DNA of 64,000 bases from Burkholderiales bacterium (GTDB taxonomy: Bacteria; Pseudomonadota; Gammaproteobacteria; Burkholderiales; Casimicrobiaceae). Position numbers and translations under genes: made by a program. The stretch spans positions 310,001 through 374,000 of the forward strand of contig JADZDD010000035.1 in the NCBI GenBank assembly GCA_020851235.1, given 5' to 3'. Below are positions 33,610 to 42,077 of the stretch, one piece after another. Below the pieces are notes generated by a model, which ran no database searches, was not told the origin of the DNA, and worked only from the letters and a program-made list of their open reading frames with translations. Each line of letters begins with the position of its first letter. The first letter of the stretch is position 1.

Positions 33610-35403
33610 CTACTTCGCTGCGGTCGACTTGTACTTGGCGAGGTGCCGCGTCGGCAACGCGAGCGCATCGCGCCGGAACGGGTCACCGAGCTCGCGCGTG
33701 ACCATCATCTCCAGCACCGTCGTCTTGCCTTCCTTCTGCGCGGCCGCTGCCGCGCGCAGTGCGGGACCGACGTCGGAGAGCTTCTCGACGCGCAGGCCCT
33801 CCGCCCCCATCGCCTTCGCCACCGCCGCCCACGACGGCTGCTTGTCGAGGTTCACGCCGACGAAGCGATTGGCGTAGAAGTCGACGTGGTTCTTCTTCTC
33901 GGCGCCCCACTGCCCGTTGTTGAACACGACCGCGGTCACGGGGATCGCCTCGCGCACGCAGGTCTGCAACTCGCAGAAGCTCATGCCCCACGCGCCGTCA
34001 CCGACGTACGCGATCGCCGGCCGATCGGGCGCGGCAACCTTGGCGCCGATGATCGTCGGGAAGGCGTAACCGCAGTTGCCAAAGCTCATCGCGGCGAACA
34101 TCGACCGCGGCTGGGCGAAGCGCAGGTAGCTGTTCGACACCGAGCAGATGTTGCCGATGTCGGTCGACACCATGGCACCTTCGGGCATCGCGCGCTCGAG
34201 TTCGCGCAGCATCTGGCGCGGGTGCATCGCGGTGCTGCCCTGGGACACCTCGATCGACCACGGATCCTTCTCGTGCGTCCAGCCGTCGAGCTCACTTTCC
34301 CAGGCGGTCTTCTCGGCCTTGACCTTGGCCAGCCGCTCGGCCTGATTCGCCTGGCAGGCGAGCGCCTTGCCCTTGAGCCGCGCGACGAGCGCGGCGGCGC
34401 TGGCCTTGGCGTCGCCACAGATCCCCACCGAGATCGGCTTCACGAGGCCCAGCATCTTCGCATCGGCATCGATCTGGATGATCTTCGCCTGCTTCGGCCA
34501 GTAATCGAGCCCGTACTGCGGCAGCGTGCCGAAAGGCCCGAGCCGCGTGCCGAGCGCGATGACGACGTCGGCCTGGCTGATGAGCTTCATCGCCGCCTTG
34601 CTGCCCTGGTAGCCGAGCGGACCGCACCACAGCGGATGCTGGGCCGGGAAGGCATCGTTGTGCAGATACGAGCAGGCCACCGGCGCCTGCAGGAGCTCGG
34701 CGAGCGCGATCGCTTCGCGCTGGCCGTTGGCCATGATGACGCCGCCGCCGGCGAGGATCACCGGGAACTTGGCGCTCGCGAGGAGTTCGGCCGCATCGGC
34801 GAGACTCTTCTCGCCGCCCGCGCCCCGCTCGATGACGATCGGCTGCGGAATCTCGCACTCGATGTCACCGTAGAAGAAGTCGCGCGGAATGTTGAGCTGC
34901 GTCGGTCCGAGCTCGAGGTGCGCGCGATCGAAGGCGCGGCCGGTCAGCTCGGCCATGCGTGCCTTGTTGTTCACGTGCGCCTGGTACTTGGTGATCTTGG
35001 TGAAGATCGGCAGTTGCTCAGTCTCCTGGAAGCCGCCGAGCCCCAGCGTCATCGATCCCGTTTCGGGGGTGATGCAAACGACCGGCGAATGCGCCCAGTA
35101 CGCCGCCGCGACCGACGTCACGAAGTTGGTGATGCCCGGGCCGTTTTGCGCGATGCACACGCCATGGCGGCCCGACACGCGCGAGTAGCCGTCGGCCATG
35201 TGCCCGCCGCCCTGCTCGTGCGCAACCGAGATGAAACGGATGCCCGCGAGCGGAAACATGTCGAGGGCGTCCATGTACGCCGAGCCGACGATGCCGAAGA
35301 CGTATTTCACGCCCTGCGCGACGAGCGTCTCGACGAACGCTTCGGACGGGGTCATCTTCTGGCGGCCGACGACCGCGGCAGGCAGATCCACTGGCTTGTT
35401 CAT
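33610..35403 (-). CDS. xsc: Sulfoacetaldehyde acetyltransferase
   Basis: A 597-residue thiamine-diphosphate enzyme that converts sulfoacetaldehyde and phosphate to acetyl phosphate and sulfite. The N-terminal catalytic-Glu region reads ISVAHEQGGGHMADGYSR; the ThDP motif is GDGAWGM...NNGQWG; ITPETGSMTLGLGGFQE and RDFFYGDIECEIPQP are typical of Xsc rather than acetolactate synthase. The ATG at 35403 has GAGGAG eight bases upstream; the longer open frame upstream has no support. It is divergent from an IclR regulator and serves both the taurine and isethionate genes nearby. Confidence 0.95.
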   Translation of the reverse strand: MNKPVDLPAAVVGRQKMTPSEAFVETLVAQGVKYVFGIVGSAYMDALDMFPLAGIRFISVAHEQGGGHMADGYSRVSGRHGVCIAQNGPGITNFVTSVAAAYWAHSPVVCITPETGSMTLGLGGFQETEQLPIFTKITKYQAHVNNKARMAELTGRAFDRAHLELGPTQLNIPRDFFYGDIECEIPQPIVIERGAGGEKSLADAAELLASAKFPVILAGGGVIMANGQREAIALAELLQAPVACSYLHNDAFPAQHPLWCGPLGYQGSKAAMKLISQADVVIALGTRLGPFGTLPQYGLDYWPKQAKIIQIDADAKMLGLVKPISVGICGDAKASAAALVARLKGKALACQANQAERLAKVKAEKTAWESELDGWTHEKDPWSIEVSQGSTAMHPRQMLRELERAMPEGAMVSTDIGNICSVSNSYLRFAQPRSMFAAMSFGNCGYAFPTIIGAKVAAPDRPAIAYVGDGAWGMSFCELQTCVREAIPVTAVVFNNGQWGAEKKNHVDFYANRFVGVNLDKQPSWAAVAKAMGAEGLRVEKLSDVGPALRAAAAAQKEGKTTVLEMMVTRELGDPFRRDALALPTRHLAKYKSTAAK

Positions 35404-35496
35404 GACGGGCTCCTCGGGGTATTCGGGGGATGGGTGACGGCCGCGCAGTGTCGCACAATTTCCCGGTTCCGGCAAGCGAACTAATCGGAATTTGGT

Positions 35497-35525
35497 TTGC
35501 TGGATTCCATATTTCGATATAAACT
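35497..35525. promoter_or_regulatory. Candidate operator shared with the GMC/TRAP intergenic region
   Basis: An AT-rich block directly before the IclR gene, containing ATATTTCGATATAAACT (35509-35525) preceded by TTGC and TGGATTCCAT. A close relative occurs on the opposite strand at 37959-37985. It overlaps the only promoter space of the IclR gene and the divergent xsc. The recurrence suggests a binding site for the neighbouring IclR regulator. Confidence 0.55.
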
Positions 35526-35531
35526 CCCTAC

Positions 35532-36305
35532 ATGCCCGACAAGCGAGATCGTACGCCGCCACTGCTGCGTGTCTTCGGACTGCTCGAACACGTCGCCCGC
35601 GCCGACGGGCCCGGCACGCTGCAAGACCTCGCCGCAAGCGCGGGCCTGCCCAAGCCCACCGTCTACCGCATGCTCGCCATGCTCGAGTCCGCGGGGCTCG
35701 TCACCCGCGAGCCCGACGGCAGGCGCATCGCGGCGGGGCCGCGGTTGCTCCGCTTCGCGCTCGACGTGCAGCTCTCGGCAACGGTGCGTGCACCGCGGCG
35801 CGCGATCCTGCAGCGGCTCGCGCACGAGGTGGGCGAGACGGTGAACCTCACGATGCTCGAAGGCAGCGAGGTGGTCTATCTCGACCGCGTCGAGACCGAG
35901 TGGCCGCTGCGCATGACGCTGCAGCCGGGCTCGCACGTGCCGCTGCATTGCACCGCGAGCGGCAAGCTCCTGCTCGCACTGCTGCCGGCGGCGCAGCGGC
36001 GGCGCATCGTCGCCGAACTCGCGCTGCCGCGCTACACCGACAACACGATCACCGACCGCAAGGTGCTCACCGCCGAGCTTGCCGCGATTCGCCGCAACCG
36101 GTGGGCGACCGACAACGAGGAGTATCTCGCCGGCCTCGTCTGCGTCGGGGTTCCGGTCGGCGCGCCGGGCGGGCGCAGCGTGGCCTGCGTCGCCGTGCAC
36201 GCGCCGGTGGCACGGATGACGCTCGACCGCGCGCTCGCGCACGTGCCCGCGCTCACGCGGGCGGCCGACGCGCTCGCATCCACGTTCGGCGTCGGCACGC
36301 ACTGA
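35532..36305 (+). CDS. IclR-family regulator, probable IseR
   Basis: A 257-residue regulator. The N-terminal winged helix reads TLQDLAASAGLPKPTVYRMLAMLESAGLV, and the effector domain carries NLTMLEGSEVVYLDRVET, GSHVPLHCTASGKLLLA and EEYLAGLVCVGVPV, typical of IclR. It is divergent from xsc and 26 bases from the convergent end of a GMC dehydrogenase. In Cupriavidus necator an IclR-type protein (IseR) controls isethionate dissimilation with an IseJ dehydrogenase and Xsc, so that role fits here. Confidence 0.85.
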   Translation: MPDKRDRTPPLLRVFGLLEHVARADGPGTLQDLAASAGLPKPTVYRMLAMLESAGLVTREPDGRRIAAGPRLLRFALDVQLSATVRAPRRAILQRLAHEVGETVNLTMLEGSEVVYLDRVETEWPLRMTLQPGSHVPLHCTASGKLLLALLPAAQRRRIVAELALPRYTDNTITDRKVLTAELAAIRRNRWATDNEEYLAGLVCVGVPVGAPGGRSVACVAVHAPVARMTLDRALAHVPALTRAADALASTFGVGTH

Positions 36306-36331
36306 CGGCTGCCGATCGACGCGCGAGTGCG

Positions 36332-37927
36332 CTACCGCGCATCCTCGAGGATCATGTCGGATGCCTTCTCGGCGATCATCACCACCGGGGCGTTGGTATT
36401 GCCCGACACGAGCGTCGGCATGATCGAGCAGTCGACGACGCGCAAGCCGGCCACACCGTGCACCCGCAGCCGGTCGTCGACGACGGCCAAGGGATCGCTC
36501 CCCATCTTGCAGGTCCCCGACGGGTGGAAGATCGTCGCGCCGTACGCCCGCGCGAAGGCGAGCAGCTCGTCGTCGCTTTGCGTCGCGGCGCCCGGGCGGA
36601 GCTCCTCGACGATGTAGGGCGCCACCGCCTTCGTCGCCGCGAGCTTGCGCGCGAAGCGCAGCGCGGCCACCGCGCAGGTGCGGTCGTCGGCGGTGGACAG
36701 GTAATGCGGTTGCAGCGACGGGGCGGCCAGCGGGTCGGGCGAGGCGAGGCGCACGCGACCGCGCGAGGTCGGACGCAACTGGCACACGCTCATCGTGAAG
36801 CCGGAGAACGGATGCGGCTTCGCGCCGGCGAGATCGGCCGAGAGCGTCGCGAAGTGAAACTGGATGTCGGGAGTCGTCGACGCCGGCAGCACGCGCGTGA
36901 AGAGCCCTCCCTGGTTGATGCCGATGGCAAGCGGCCCCTTGCGCGCCACGAGCCAGCGCAGCCCGATCTTCAGCGACCGCCACCACGAGGCGAGATCGTC
37001 GTTGGTGGTGATCGGCTTCGAGCAGCGAAACAGGAGCCGCAGCTGCAGGTGGTCTTGCAGGTTCTCCCCGACGCCGGGCAGGTCGCGCACGACGCCGATG
37101 CCGTGCTCGGCAAGCTGCGCTCCCGGGCCGACACCCGAGAGGAGCAGCAGTTGCGGACTCTGCAGCGCACCGGCCGCGAGGATCACCTCGCGGCGCGCCT
37201 GCACCGTGCGCGTCTCGCCTGCACGGCGATACTCGACGCCAACCGCGCGACCCTCTTCGAAGCGCACGCGCGTGACCTGCGCGTCGGTCTCGACCGCGAG
37301 ATTCGCGCGCTTTCGCGCCGGCTTGAGGTAGCCGACCGCGGTGCTGCAGCGCCAGCCGTGGTGCGTGAACAGCTGGTAGTAGCCAACGCCTTCCTGGACA
37401 CCCGCGTTGAAGTCGTCGTTGCGCGGCACGCCGAGCTCACCGGCGCCGGCGATGAGCGCTTCCATGAGCTCGTGCTTCTCGCCGATGTCCGAGCACTTGA
37501 GCGGACCATCGACACCGTGCAACGGCGACGCGCCACGCTCGTTGCCTTCGCTGCGGATGAAAAACGGCAACACGTCGCGCCAGCCCCAGCCGCGATTGCC
37601 GGCTGCGGCCCAGCGATCGTAGTCCTCGGGTTGGCCGCGTACGTAGATGAGACCGTTGATCGAACTGCTCCCACCCAGGCCGCGCCCACGCGGCCAGTAG
37701 ATGCTCCGGCCGTCCATACCGGGGTCGGGGTCGGTATGGAAGCCCCAGTTGTACGCGGGATGGAACATCGTCTTGCCGTAGCCGATCGGGATGTGGATCC
37801 ACAGATAGCGATCCTCGGGCCCGGCCTCGAGGAGCAGGACACGGTGACGACCGTCCGCGGACAGGCGATTGGCGAGCACGCATCCGGCCGTTCCTGCACC
37901 GACGATGACGTAGTCGTGAGCGTCCAT
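36332..37927 (-). CDS. iseJ: GMC-family FAD dehydrogenase, probable isethionate dehydrogenase
   Basis: A 531-residue choline-dehydrogenase-like flavoprotein. The FAD-binding fold is DYVIVGAGTAGCVLANRLS with LLLEAGPED; GMC signature 1 is GRGLGGSSSINGLIYVRG, signature 2 is GALQSPQLLLLSGVG. The C-terminal catalytic region has GATIFHPSGTCKMG and SGNTNAPVVMIAEKAS. The ATG at 37927 follows GGAGG. Neighbours (IclR, TRAP transporter, xsc) match the isethionate dissimilation locus in which IseJ oxidises isethionate to sulfoacetaldehyde. Another alcohol or choline substrate cannot be excluded from sequence alone. Confidence 0.8.
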   Translation of the reverse strand: MDAHDYVIVGAGTAGCVLANRLSADGRHRVLLLEAGPEDRYLWIHIPIGYGKTMFHPAYNWGFHTDPDPGMDGRSIYWPRGRGLGGSSSINGLIYVRGQPEDYDRWAAAGNRGWGWRDVLPFFIRSEGNERGASPLHGVDGPLKCSDIGEKHELMEALIAGAGELGVPRNDDFNAGVQEGVGYYQLFTHHGWRCSTAVGYLKPARKRANLAVETDAQVTRVRFEEGRAVGVEYRRAGETRTVQARREVILAAGALQSPQLLLLSGVGPGAQLAEHGIGVVRDLPGVGENLQDHLQLRLLFRCSKPITTNDDLASWWRSLKIGLRWLVARKGPLAIGINQGGLFTRVLPASTTPDIQFHFATLSADLAGAKPHPFSGFTMSVCQLRPTSRGRVRLASPDPLAAPSLQPHYLSTADDRTCAVAALRFARKLAATKAVAPYIVEELRPGAATQSDDELLAFARAYGATIFHPSGTCKMGSDPLAVVDDRLRVHGVAGLRVVDCSIMPTLVSGNTNAPVVMIAEKASDMILEDAR

Positions 37928-37958
37928 CGATTCCTCCCGTGAATCCCGCAATCTGCGC

Positions 37959-37985
37959 AGTTTTTATCGAATTATGAATCTGCAA
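37959..37985. promoter_or_regulatory. Candidate operator, second copy
   Basis: Read on the minus strand this block contains ATAATTCGATAAAAACT preceded by TTGCAGATTC. Allowing two single-base gaps it differs from the block at 35497-35525 at only about three positions. It lies between the GMC dehydrogenase and the divergent TRAP operon, 32 bases before the dehydrogenase start. Confidence 0.55.
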
Positions 37986-38115
37986 TTTCCGGATTCGACG
38001 AGAAAGTATTGCCATTCGCAACGGATATGTCTACATTGTCCGCAGCGCGGTGCCTGCGCAAGACAGGAACGTGCCAACGACGCCGCGCTGTCGCGGCCCA
38101 CACGGAGGAAGACTC

Positions 38116-39258
38116 ATGAAGCGTTCAGCGTACGCCCGCGCGGCGGTCGCCATCGGCGCCCTCGCGCTCGCCTGCACGACGGCGCTCGCGCAGACCGCGC
38201 AGCAGCCGGCCAAGCTGCGGATCCAGACGGCCGTGCCGTCGGCGAGCATCTATTTCGAACTCCTGAAGCGATTCGGCGATCGCGTCGACCGGATGTCGGG
38301 AGGCCGCATCAAGATGGAGATGCTGCCCGACGGTGCCGTCGTGCCCGCGTTCGAGATCCTCGACGCGGTCGACAAGGGCATCGTCGAAGGCGGCTACGCG
38401 TGGACGCACTACTGGTCCGGCAAGAACGCCGCGGCGGGCCTCTTCAGCAATCCGATGGCCGGTGCCGGCGTCGGCCTCGACCAGCTCTCGCACGTCGCCT
38501 GGATCTTCGAAGGCGGCGGCTACGAGCTGTACCGGAAGCTCTACAGCGACGTGCTCAAGGTCAACGTCGAGCCGTTCTACATCCAGCCGATGGGACCGGA
38601 TCCGCTCGGCTGGTTCCGCGCACCGATCAACTCGACCGCCGACTTCAAGAAGATGAAGTACCGCTCGCCGCCAGGGATCACGGGCGAGATCTTCAAGGAG
38701 ATGGGGATCTCCGCGGTCGCGCTGCCTGGCGGCGAGATCGTCCCGGCCGCGCAGCGTGGCGTGATCGACGCCGCCGAGTGGATCGGACCGGCCGACGACC
38801 TCAATCTCGGCCTGCAGACCGTGTGGAAGCACTACTACCTGCAGGGGCTGCACCAGTCGACCGACATCGGCGAGCTGATCCTCAACAAGACGACGTGGAG
38901 CAAGCTCTCGCCGGACCTGCAGGACATCTTCCGCACGGCGGCAATGGCGTCGATGATGGAGACGTACACCTTCAACGTCTACCGCAACGCCCAGGCGATC
39001 GTGAAGCTGCGCAACGAGTTCAAGGTGCAGATCCACGACACGCCGAAGGACTTCTATCCCGAGTTCGTGCGGGCGACCACGGTCGTGCTCGACCGCTACG
39101 CGGCGAAGGATCCGTTCTTCAAGCAGGTTCTCGACTCGCAGCGCAATTTCGCTCGCGTCGTGGTGCCGTACTGGACCAAGATCCTCGACCTGTACGCGAG
39201 CCTCGGCAACGCGGCGATCGCCGCCGAGCAGACGGCACAGCCAGCCGCGAAGAAGTGA
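38116..39258 (+). CDS. iseK: TRAP transporter substrate-binding protein (DctP-type)
   Basis: A 380-residue periplasmic binding protein. A signal peptide of about 26 residues ends near ALAQ; the ATG at 38116 follows GGAGG. The mature part starts KLRIQTAVPSASIYFELLKRF, with GGRIKMEMLPDGAVVPAFEILDAV and GGYAWTHYWSGKN, which resemble the TakP-like branch for small carboxylates or sulfonates. The conserved Arg region is PLGWFRAPINSTADFKKMKYRSP. It precedes DctQ and DctM subunits and diverges from the putative isethionate dehydrogenase, so isethionate is the probable ligand (IseK). A strong hairpin follows the stop. Confidence 0.83.
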   Translation: MKRSAYARAAVAIGALALACTTALAQTAQQPAKLRIQTAVPSASIYFELLKRFGDRVDRMSGGRIKMEMLPDGAVVPAFEILDAVDKGIVEGGYAWTHYWSGKNAAAGLFSNPMAGAGVGLDQLSHVAWIFEGGGYELYRKLYSDVLKVNVEPFYIQPMGPDPLGWFRAPINSTADFKKMKYRSPPGITGEIFKEMGISAVALPGGEIVPAAQRGVIDAAEWIGPADDLNLGLQTVWKHYYLQGLHQSTDIGELILNKTTWSKLSPDLQDIFRTAAMASMMETYTFNVYRNAQAIVKLRNEFKVQIHDTPKDFYPEFVRATTVVLDRYAAKDPFFKQVLDSQRNFARVVVPYWTKILDLYASLGNAAIAAEQTAQPAAKK

Positions 39259-39265
39259 CCGCAGT

Positions 39266-39296
39266 CCCCGCCGGCCGCAGTGCGTGGCCGGCGGGG
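39266..39296 (+). terminator. GC-rich hairpin between binding protein and membrane subunits
   Basis: CCCCGCCGGCC at 39266-39276 pairs perfectly with GGCCGGCGGGG at 39286-39296 around a nine-base loop. Few T residues follow, so it is more likely a partial terminator or an mRNA-end stabiliser than a full stop. Such hairpins let the binding protein be made in excess over the membrane subunits. Confidence 0.65.
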
Positions 39297-39355
39297 GTTG
39301 CCCCTTTCCGGTACGCGCGGCCGCGCCGTACCCGCGCTTCCCCCTGGAATCCGAC

Positions 39356-39931
39356 ATGACATCCGATACGCGCGGAGCCGTGCGCCTCGCCGGAGCCATC
39401 GACGCCGTCACCCGTTTCACCGGCAAGGCGATCGCATGGCTCATCATCCCGATGGTCCTCTCGCTCGTCTGGGAGGTCGTCGCGCGATACTTCTTCGACG
39501 CCCCGACGGTCTGGGCGTACGACATGACGTTCATGCTGTACGGGACGTTCTTCATGATCGGCTCGGCGTGGACGCTGCAACGCGGCGGCCACATCCGGAC
39601 CGACGTCTACTACGGACGATGGTCGAAGCGCACGCAGGCGCGCGTCGACCTCGTCTGCTACGCGATCCTCTTCTTCCCGGCGATGATCGTCTTCGCCGAC
39701 TTGACCTGGGATTACTTCTGGAAGTCGTACCAGCAAGGCGAGCGGATCGTGACCAGTCCGTGGATGCCGATCGTGTGGCCGTTCAAGTTCACGATGCCGC
39801 TGTCGGCCGTGCTGCTGCTGCTGCAGGGGATTGCCGAGTCGATCCGCTGCTGGGGTCGGGCCTTCGGCCCCGATCAGGATAACGGGGCGAACGATTCGGC
39901 CGATGCCGCCGACGGCGAGGTGGTCCTGTGA
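39356..39931 (+). CDS. iseL: TRAP transporter small membrane subunit (DctQ-type)
   Basis: A 191-residue protein with four hydrophobic helices, typical of DctQ. Conserved features include VVARYFFDAPTVWAYDMTFMLYGTFFM and the RGGHIRTDVYY segment. The ATG at 39356 is chosen although no strong ribosome site precedes it. The stop overlaps the start of the large subunit (GTGA). It joins the DctM protein to form the membrane part of the secondary transporter. Confidence 0.83.
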   Translation: MTSDTRGAVRLAGAIDAVTRFTGKAIAWLIIPMVLSLVWEVVARYFFDAPTVWAYDMTFMLYGTFFMIGSAWTLQRGGHIRTDVYYGRWSKRTQARVDLVCYAILFFPAMIVFADLTWDYFWKSYQQGERIVTSPWMPIVWPFKFTMPLSAVLLLLQGIAESIRCWGRAFGPDQDNGANDSADAADGEVVL

Positions 39932-41244
39932 GCCCGGAATGGTTCGGTCTGCTGCTGCTCGCGGCGCTCTTCATCGCGATCTTCATCGGCTTCCCCATCG
40001 CGTTCACGCTGATCGCCGTCGCGGCGATCGGCGGCTGGATGGCGCTCGGCCCGATCGCCATGCACCTCATGACGCTGCAGTTCTTCTCGGTCATGCGCGA
40101 TCCGACGCTCGCCGCGGTGCCGTTCTTCCTGTTCATGGGGTACCTCCTCGAGCAATCCGGCCTCATGGAGCGATTGTTCCGCGGCGTGCAGCTCGCGCTC
40201 GCGTCGATCCGCGGCTCGCTGTACCTCGCCGTCCTGCTCACCGCGACGATCTTCGCCGCGGCGACCGGCATCGTCGGCTCGTCGGTCACGCTGCTCGGCG
40301 TGATGGCGGCGCCGGCGATGAAGCGCAGCGGCTACGACGTGCAGTTGTCGGCAGGTGCGATCACCGCCGGCGGCACGCTCGGCATCCTCATTCCGCCGTC
40401 GGTGATGCTGATCGTGATGGGCCCTGTGGTCGGCGTTCCGGCGACCGACCTCTTCGCCGCGGCCGTCATCCCGGGCCTGCTCCTCGCATTGCTCTACATC
40501 GTCTACGCGATCGGCCGCAGCTACATGAATCCGAAGCTCGGACCCGCGCTGCCGCCGGAAGAGCGCGCCGAGTCGGTCGGGCACGTCGTGCGCGAACTCG
40601 TCTTCGGCATCGCACCGGTCGTCGTCATCATCCTGGCGACGCTGGGCGTGATCCTCGCGGGGATCGCCACACCGACCGACGCCGGCGCGATGGGAGCCTT
40701 CGCCGTGCTCATCCTCACCCTCGCCTACCGGCGGATGAGCTGGAAGAACTTCCGGACCGCGGTGTACTCGACGCTGTTGACGAGCTGCATGATCCTGCTC
40801 CTCGTCGCCGCTTCGAACTACTTCGGCGCGGTGTTCTCGCGCCTGGGCAGCGCGTCGCTCATCGCCGAATCGCTGCTGGGGCTCGACCTGCCGCCGACGC
40901 TCATGCTGCTCGTCATCCTCGGCATCATCTTCGTGCTCGGCTGGCCGCTCGAATGGGTGCCGATCGTGTTGATCGTCGTGCCGATCCTGCTGCCGCTCGT
41001 GCAGAAGCTCGGCATCGACATCGTGTGGTTCTGCACGCTGGTCGCCGTCTGCCTGCAAACCGCGTGGCTGTCGCCACCGGTGGCGCTGTCCGCCTACTTC
41101 CTCAAGGGCGTCGTACCCGAGTGGAAGCTGGGCGACATCTACAAGGGCATGATGCAGTTCATGGTGTTGCAGGTGATCGGCCTCCTGCTCGTCCTCTTCT
41201 TCCCGCAGCTCGCCCTGTGGCTGCCCGCCGTGCTGCGCGACTGA
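39928..41244 (+). CDS. iseM: TRAP transporter large membrane subunit (DctM-type)
   Basis: A 438-residue permease with about 12 helices. DctM hallmarks are PFFLFMGYLLEQSGLMERLF, AATGIVGSSVTLLGVMAAPAM, GGTLGILIPPSVMLIVMG and the C-terminal QTAWLSPPVALSAYFLKGV. It catalyses sodium-driven uptake with ligand handed over by the binding protein. It is coupled to the small subunit. An IclR-type gene follows after 23 bases on the same strand. Confidence 0.86.
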   Translation: MSPEWFGLLLLAALFIAIFIGFPIAFTLIAVAAIGGWMALGPIAMHLMTLQFFSVMRDPTLAAVPFFLFMGYLLEQSGLMERLFRGVQLALASIRGSLYLAVLLTATIFAAATGIVGSSVTLLGVMAAPAMKRSGYDVQLSAGAITAGGTLGILIPPSVMLIVMGPVVGVPATDLFAAAVIPGLLLALLYIVYAIGRSYMNPKLGPALPPEERAESVGHVVRELVFGIAPVVVIILATLGVILAGIATPTDAGAMGAFAVLILTLAYRRMSWKNFRTAVYSTLLTSCMILLLVAASNYFGAVFSRLGSASLIAESLLGLDLPPTLMLLVILGIIFVLGWPLEWVPIVLIVVPILLPLVQKLGIDIVWFCTLVAVCLQTAWLSPPVALSAYFLKGVVPEWKLGDIYKGMMQFMVLQVIGLLLVLFFPQLALWLPAVLRD

Positions 41245-41249
41245 CGGCA

Positions 41250-41281
41250 GCGTCTGCGCCCGCTGCGGTGGGTGCAGACGC
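41250..41281 (+). promoter_or_regulatory. Inverted repeat across the start of the second IclR gene
   Basis: GCGTCTGC (41250-41257) and GCAGACGC (41274-41281) form a perfect 8-bp stem around a 16-base loop containing the GTG start at 41268. It could restrict translation of the regulator or act as an operator. It may also be chance in this GC-rich sequence. Confidence 0.35.
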
Positions 41282-42026
41282 TCCCGCCCGCCTCCTCACG
41301 CGCGTCTTCGCGACGCTCTCCTCGATCGCGGCATCGCCGCGCCCGCTGTCGGCCACGGCGATCGCCGCGAAGGTCGGCCTTGCGGCATCGTCGGCGCATC
41401 GCGTCCTGGGTCAGCTCGTCGCCGCCGGCCTCGTCGTCCGCGAGCCGGGCTCGCGCGGGTTTCGCGTCTCCTCGCAACTCGCGGCGTTTGCCCGCGAAGT
41501 GCTCCTGGGCGATCCGGCGCAGGCGGAGCGACACGCGATCCTCGACGGCCTCGCCACCCGCATCGGCGAGACCTGCAACCTCACGATGCTCGACCGGGGT
41601 CGCGTCGTCTATCTCGACCGCGTCGAATGCCAGTGGCCGCTGCGCGTCAATCTTGCGCCGGGCTCGCACGTTCCGATCCATTGCACGGCGAGCGGCAAGC
41701 TCTTCCTCGCGACGATGCCGAAGGCGCGGCGCACGGCACTGCTCGCCGCCGCACCGCTCGAGCGCTTCGCCCCCACGACGATCGTCGATCGCGCCGCGCT
41801 CGAGCACGAGCTCGAGCGCCTGCGCAAGCGCGACCTCGGCATCGACGACGAGGAGTACATGGCCGGGCTCATCGCGGTCGCGGTGCCGGTGCGCGACCCC
41901 CGCGGCCGGGTCGTCGCAGCACTCGCGGTGCACGCGCCCGCCGCCCGCATGCCGCTCACGGCGGCGCTCGACCACGTCGACGCGATGCGCGCTGCCGCGG
42001 CGCGGATCGCGTCGACGCTCAAGTGA
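41268..42026 (+). CDS. Second IclR-family regulator
   Basis: A 252-residue IclR protein with winged helix (LSATAIAAKVGLAASSAHRVLGQLVAAGLV) and effector domain (NLTMLDRGRVVYLDRVECQWPLRV, GSHVPIHCTASGKLFLATM, EEYMAGLIAVAVPV). It is clearly paralogous to the protein at 35532-36305 in the effector part, which hints at related ligands. The GTG at 41268 is the first usable start after the TRAP stop, without a clear ribosome site. It ends convergently with tauC, 51 bases apart, so it may act on either sulfonate operon. Confidence 0.82.
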   Translation: MGADAPARLLTRVFATLSSIAASPRPLSATAIAAKVGLAASSAHRVLGQLVAAGLVVREPGSRGFRVSSQLAAFAREVLLGDPAQAERHAILDGLATRIGETCNLTMLDRGRVVYLDRVECQWPLRVNLAPGSHVPIHCTASGKLFLATMPKARRTALLAAAPLERFAPTTIVDRAALEHELERLRKRDLGIDDEEYMAGLIAVAVPVRDPRGRVVAALAVHAPAARMPLTAALDHVDAMRAAAARIASTLK

Positions 42027-42077
42027 CGCTGGAGGCGGTGCCGCGCGTTGCGGCCCTTGCGTGCCACCGCGTGCGCC

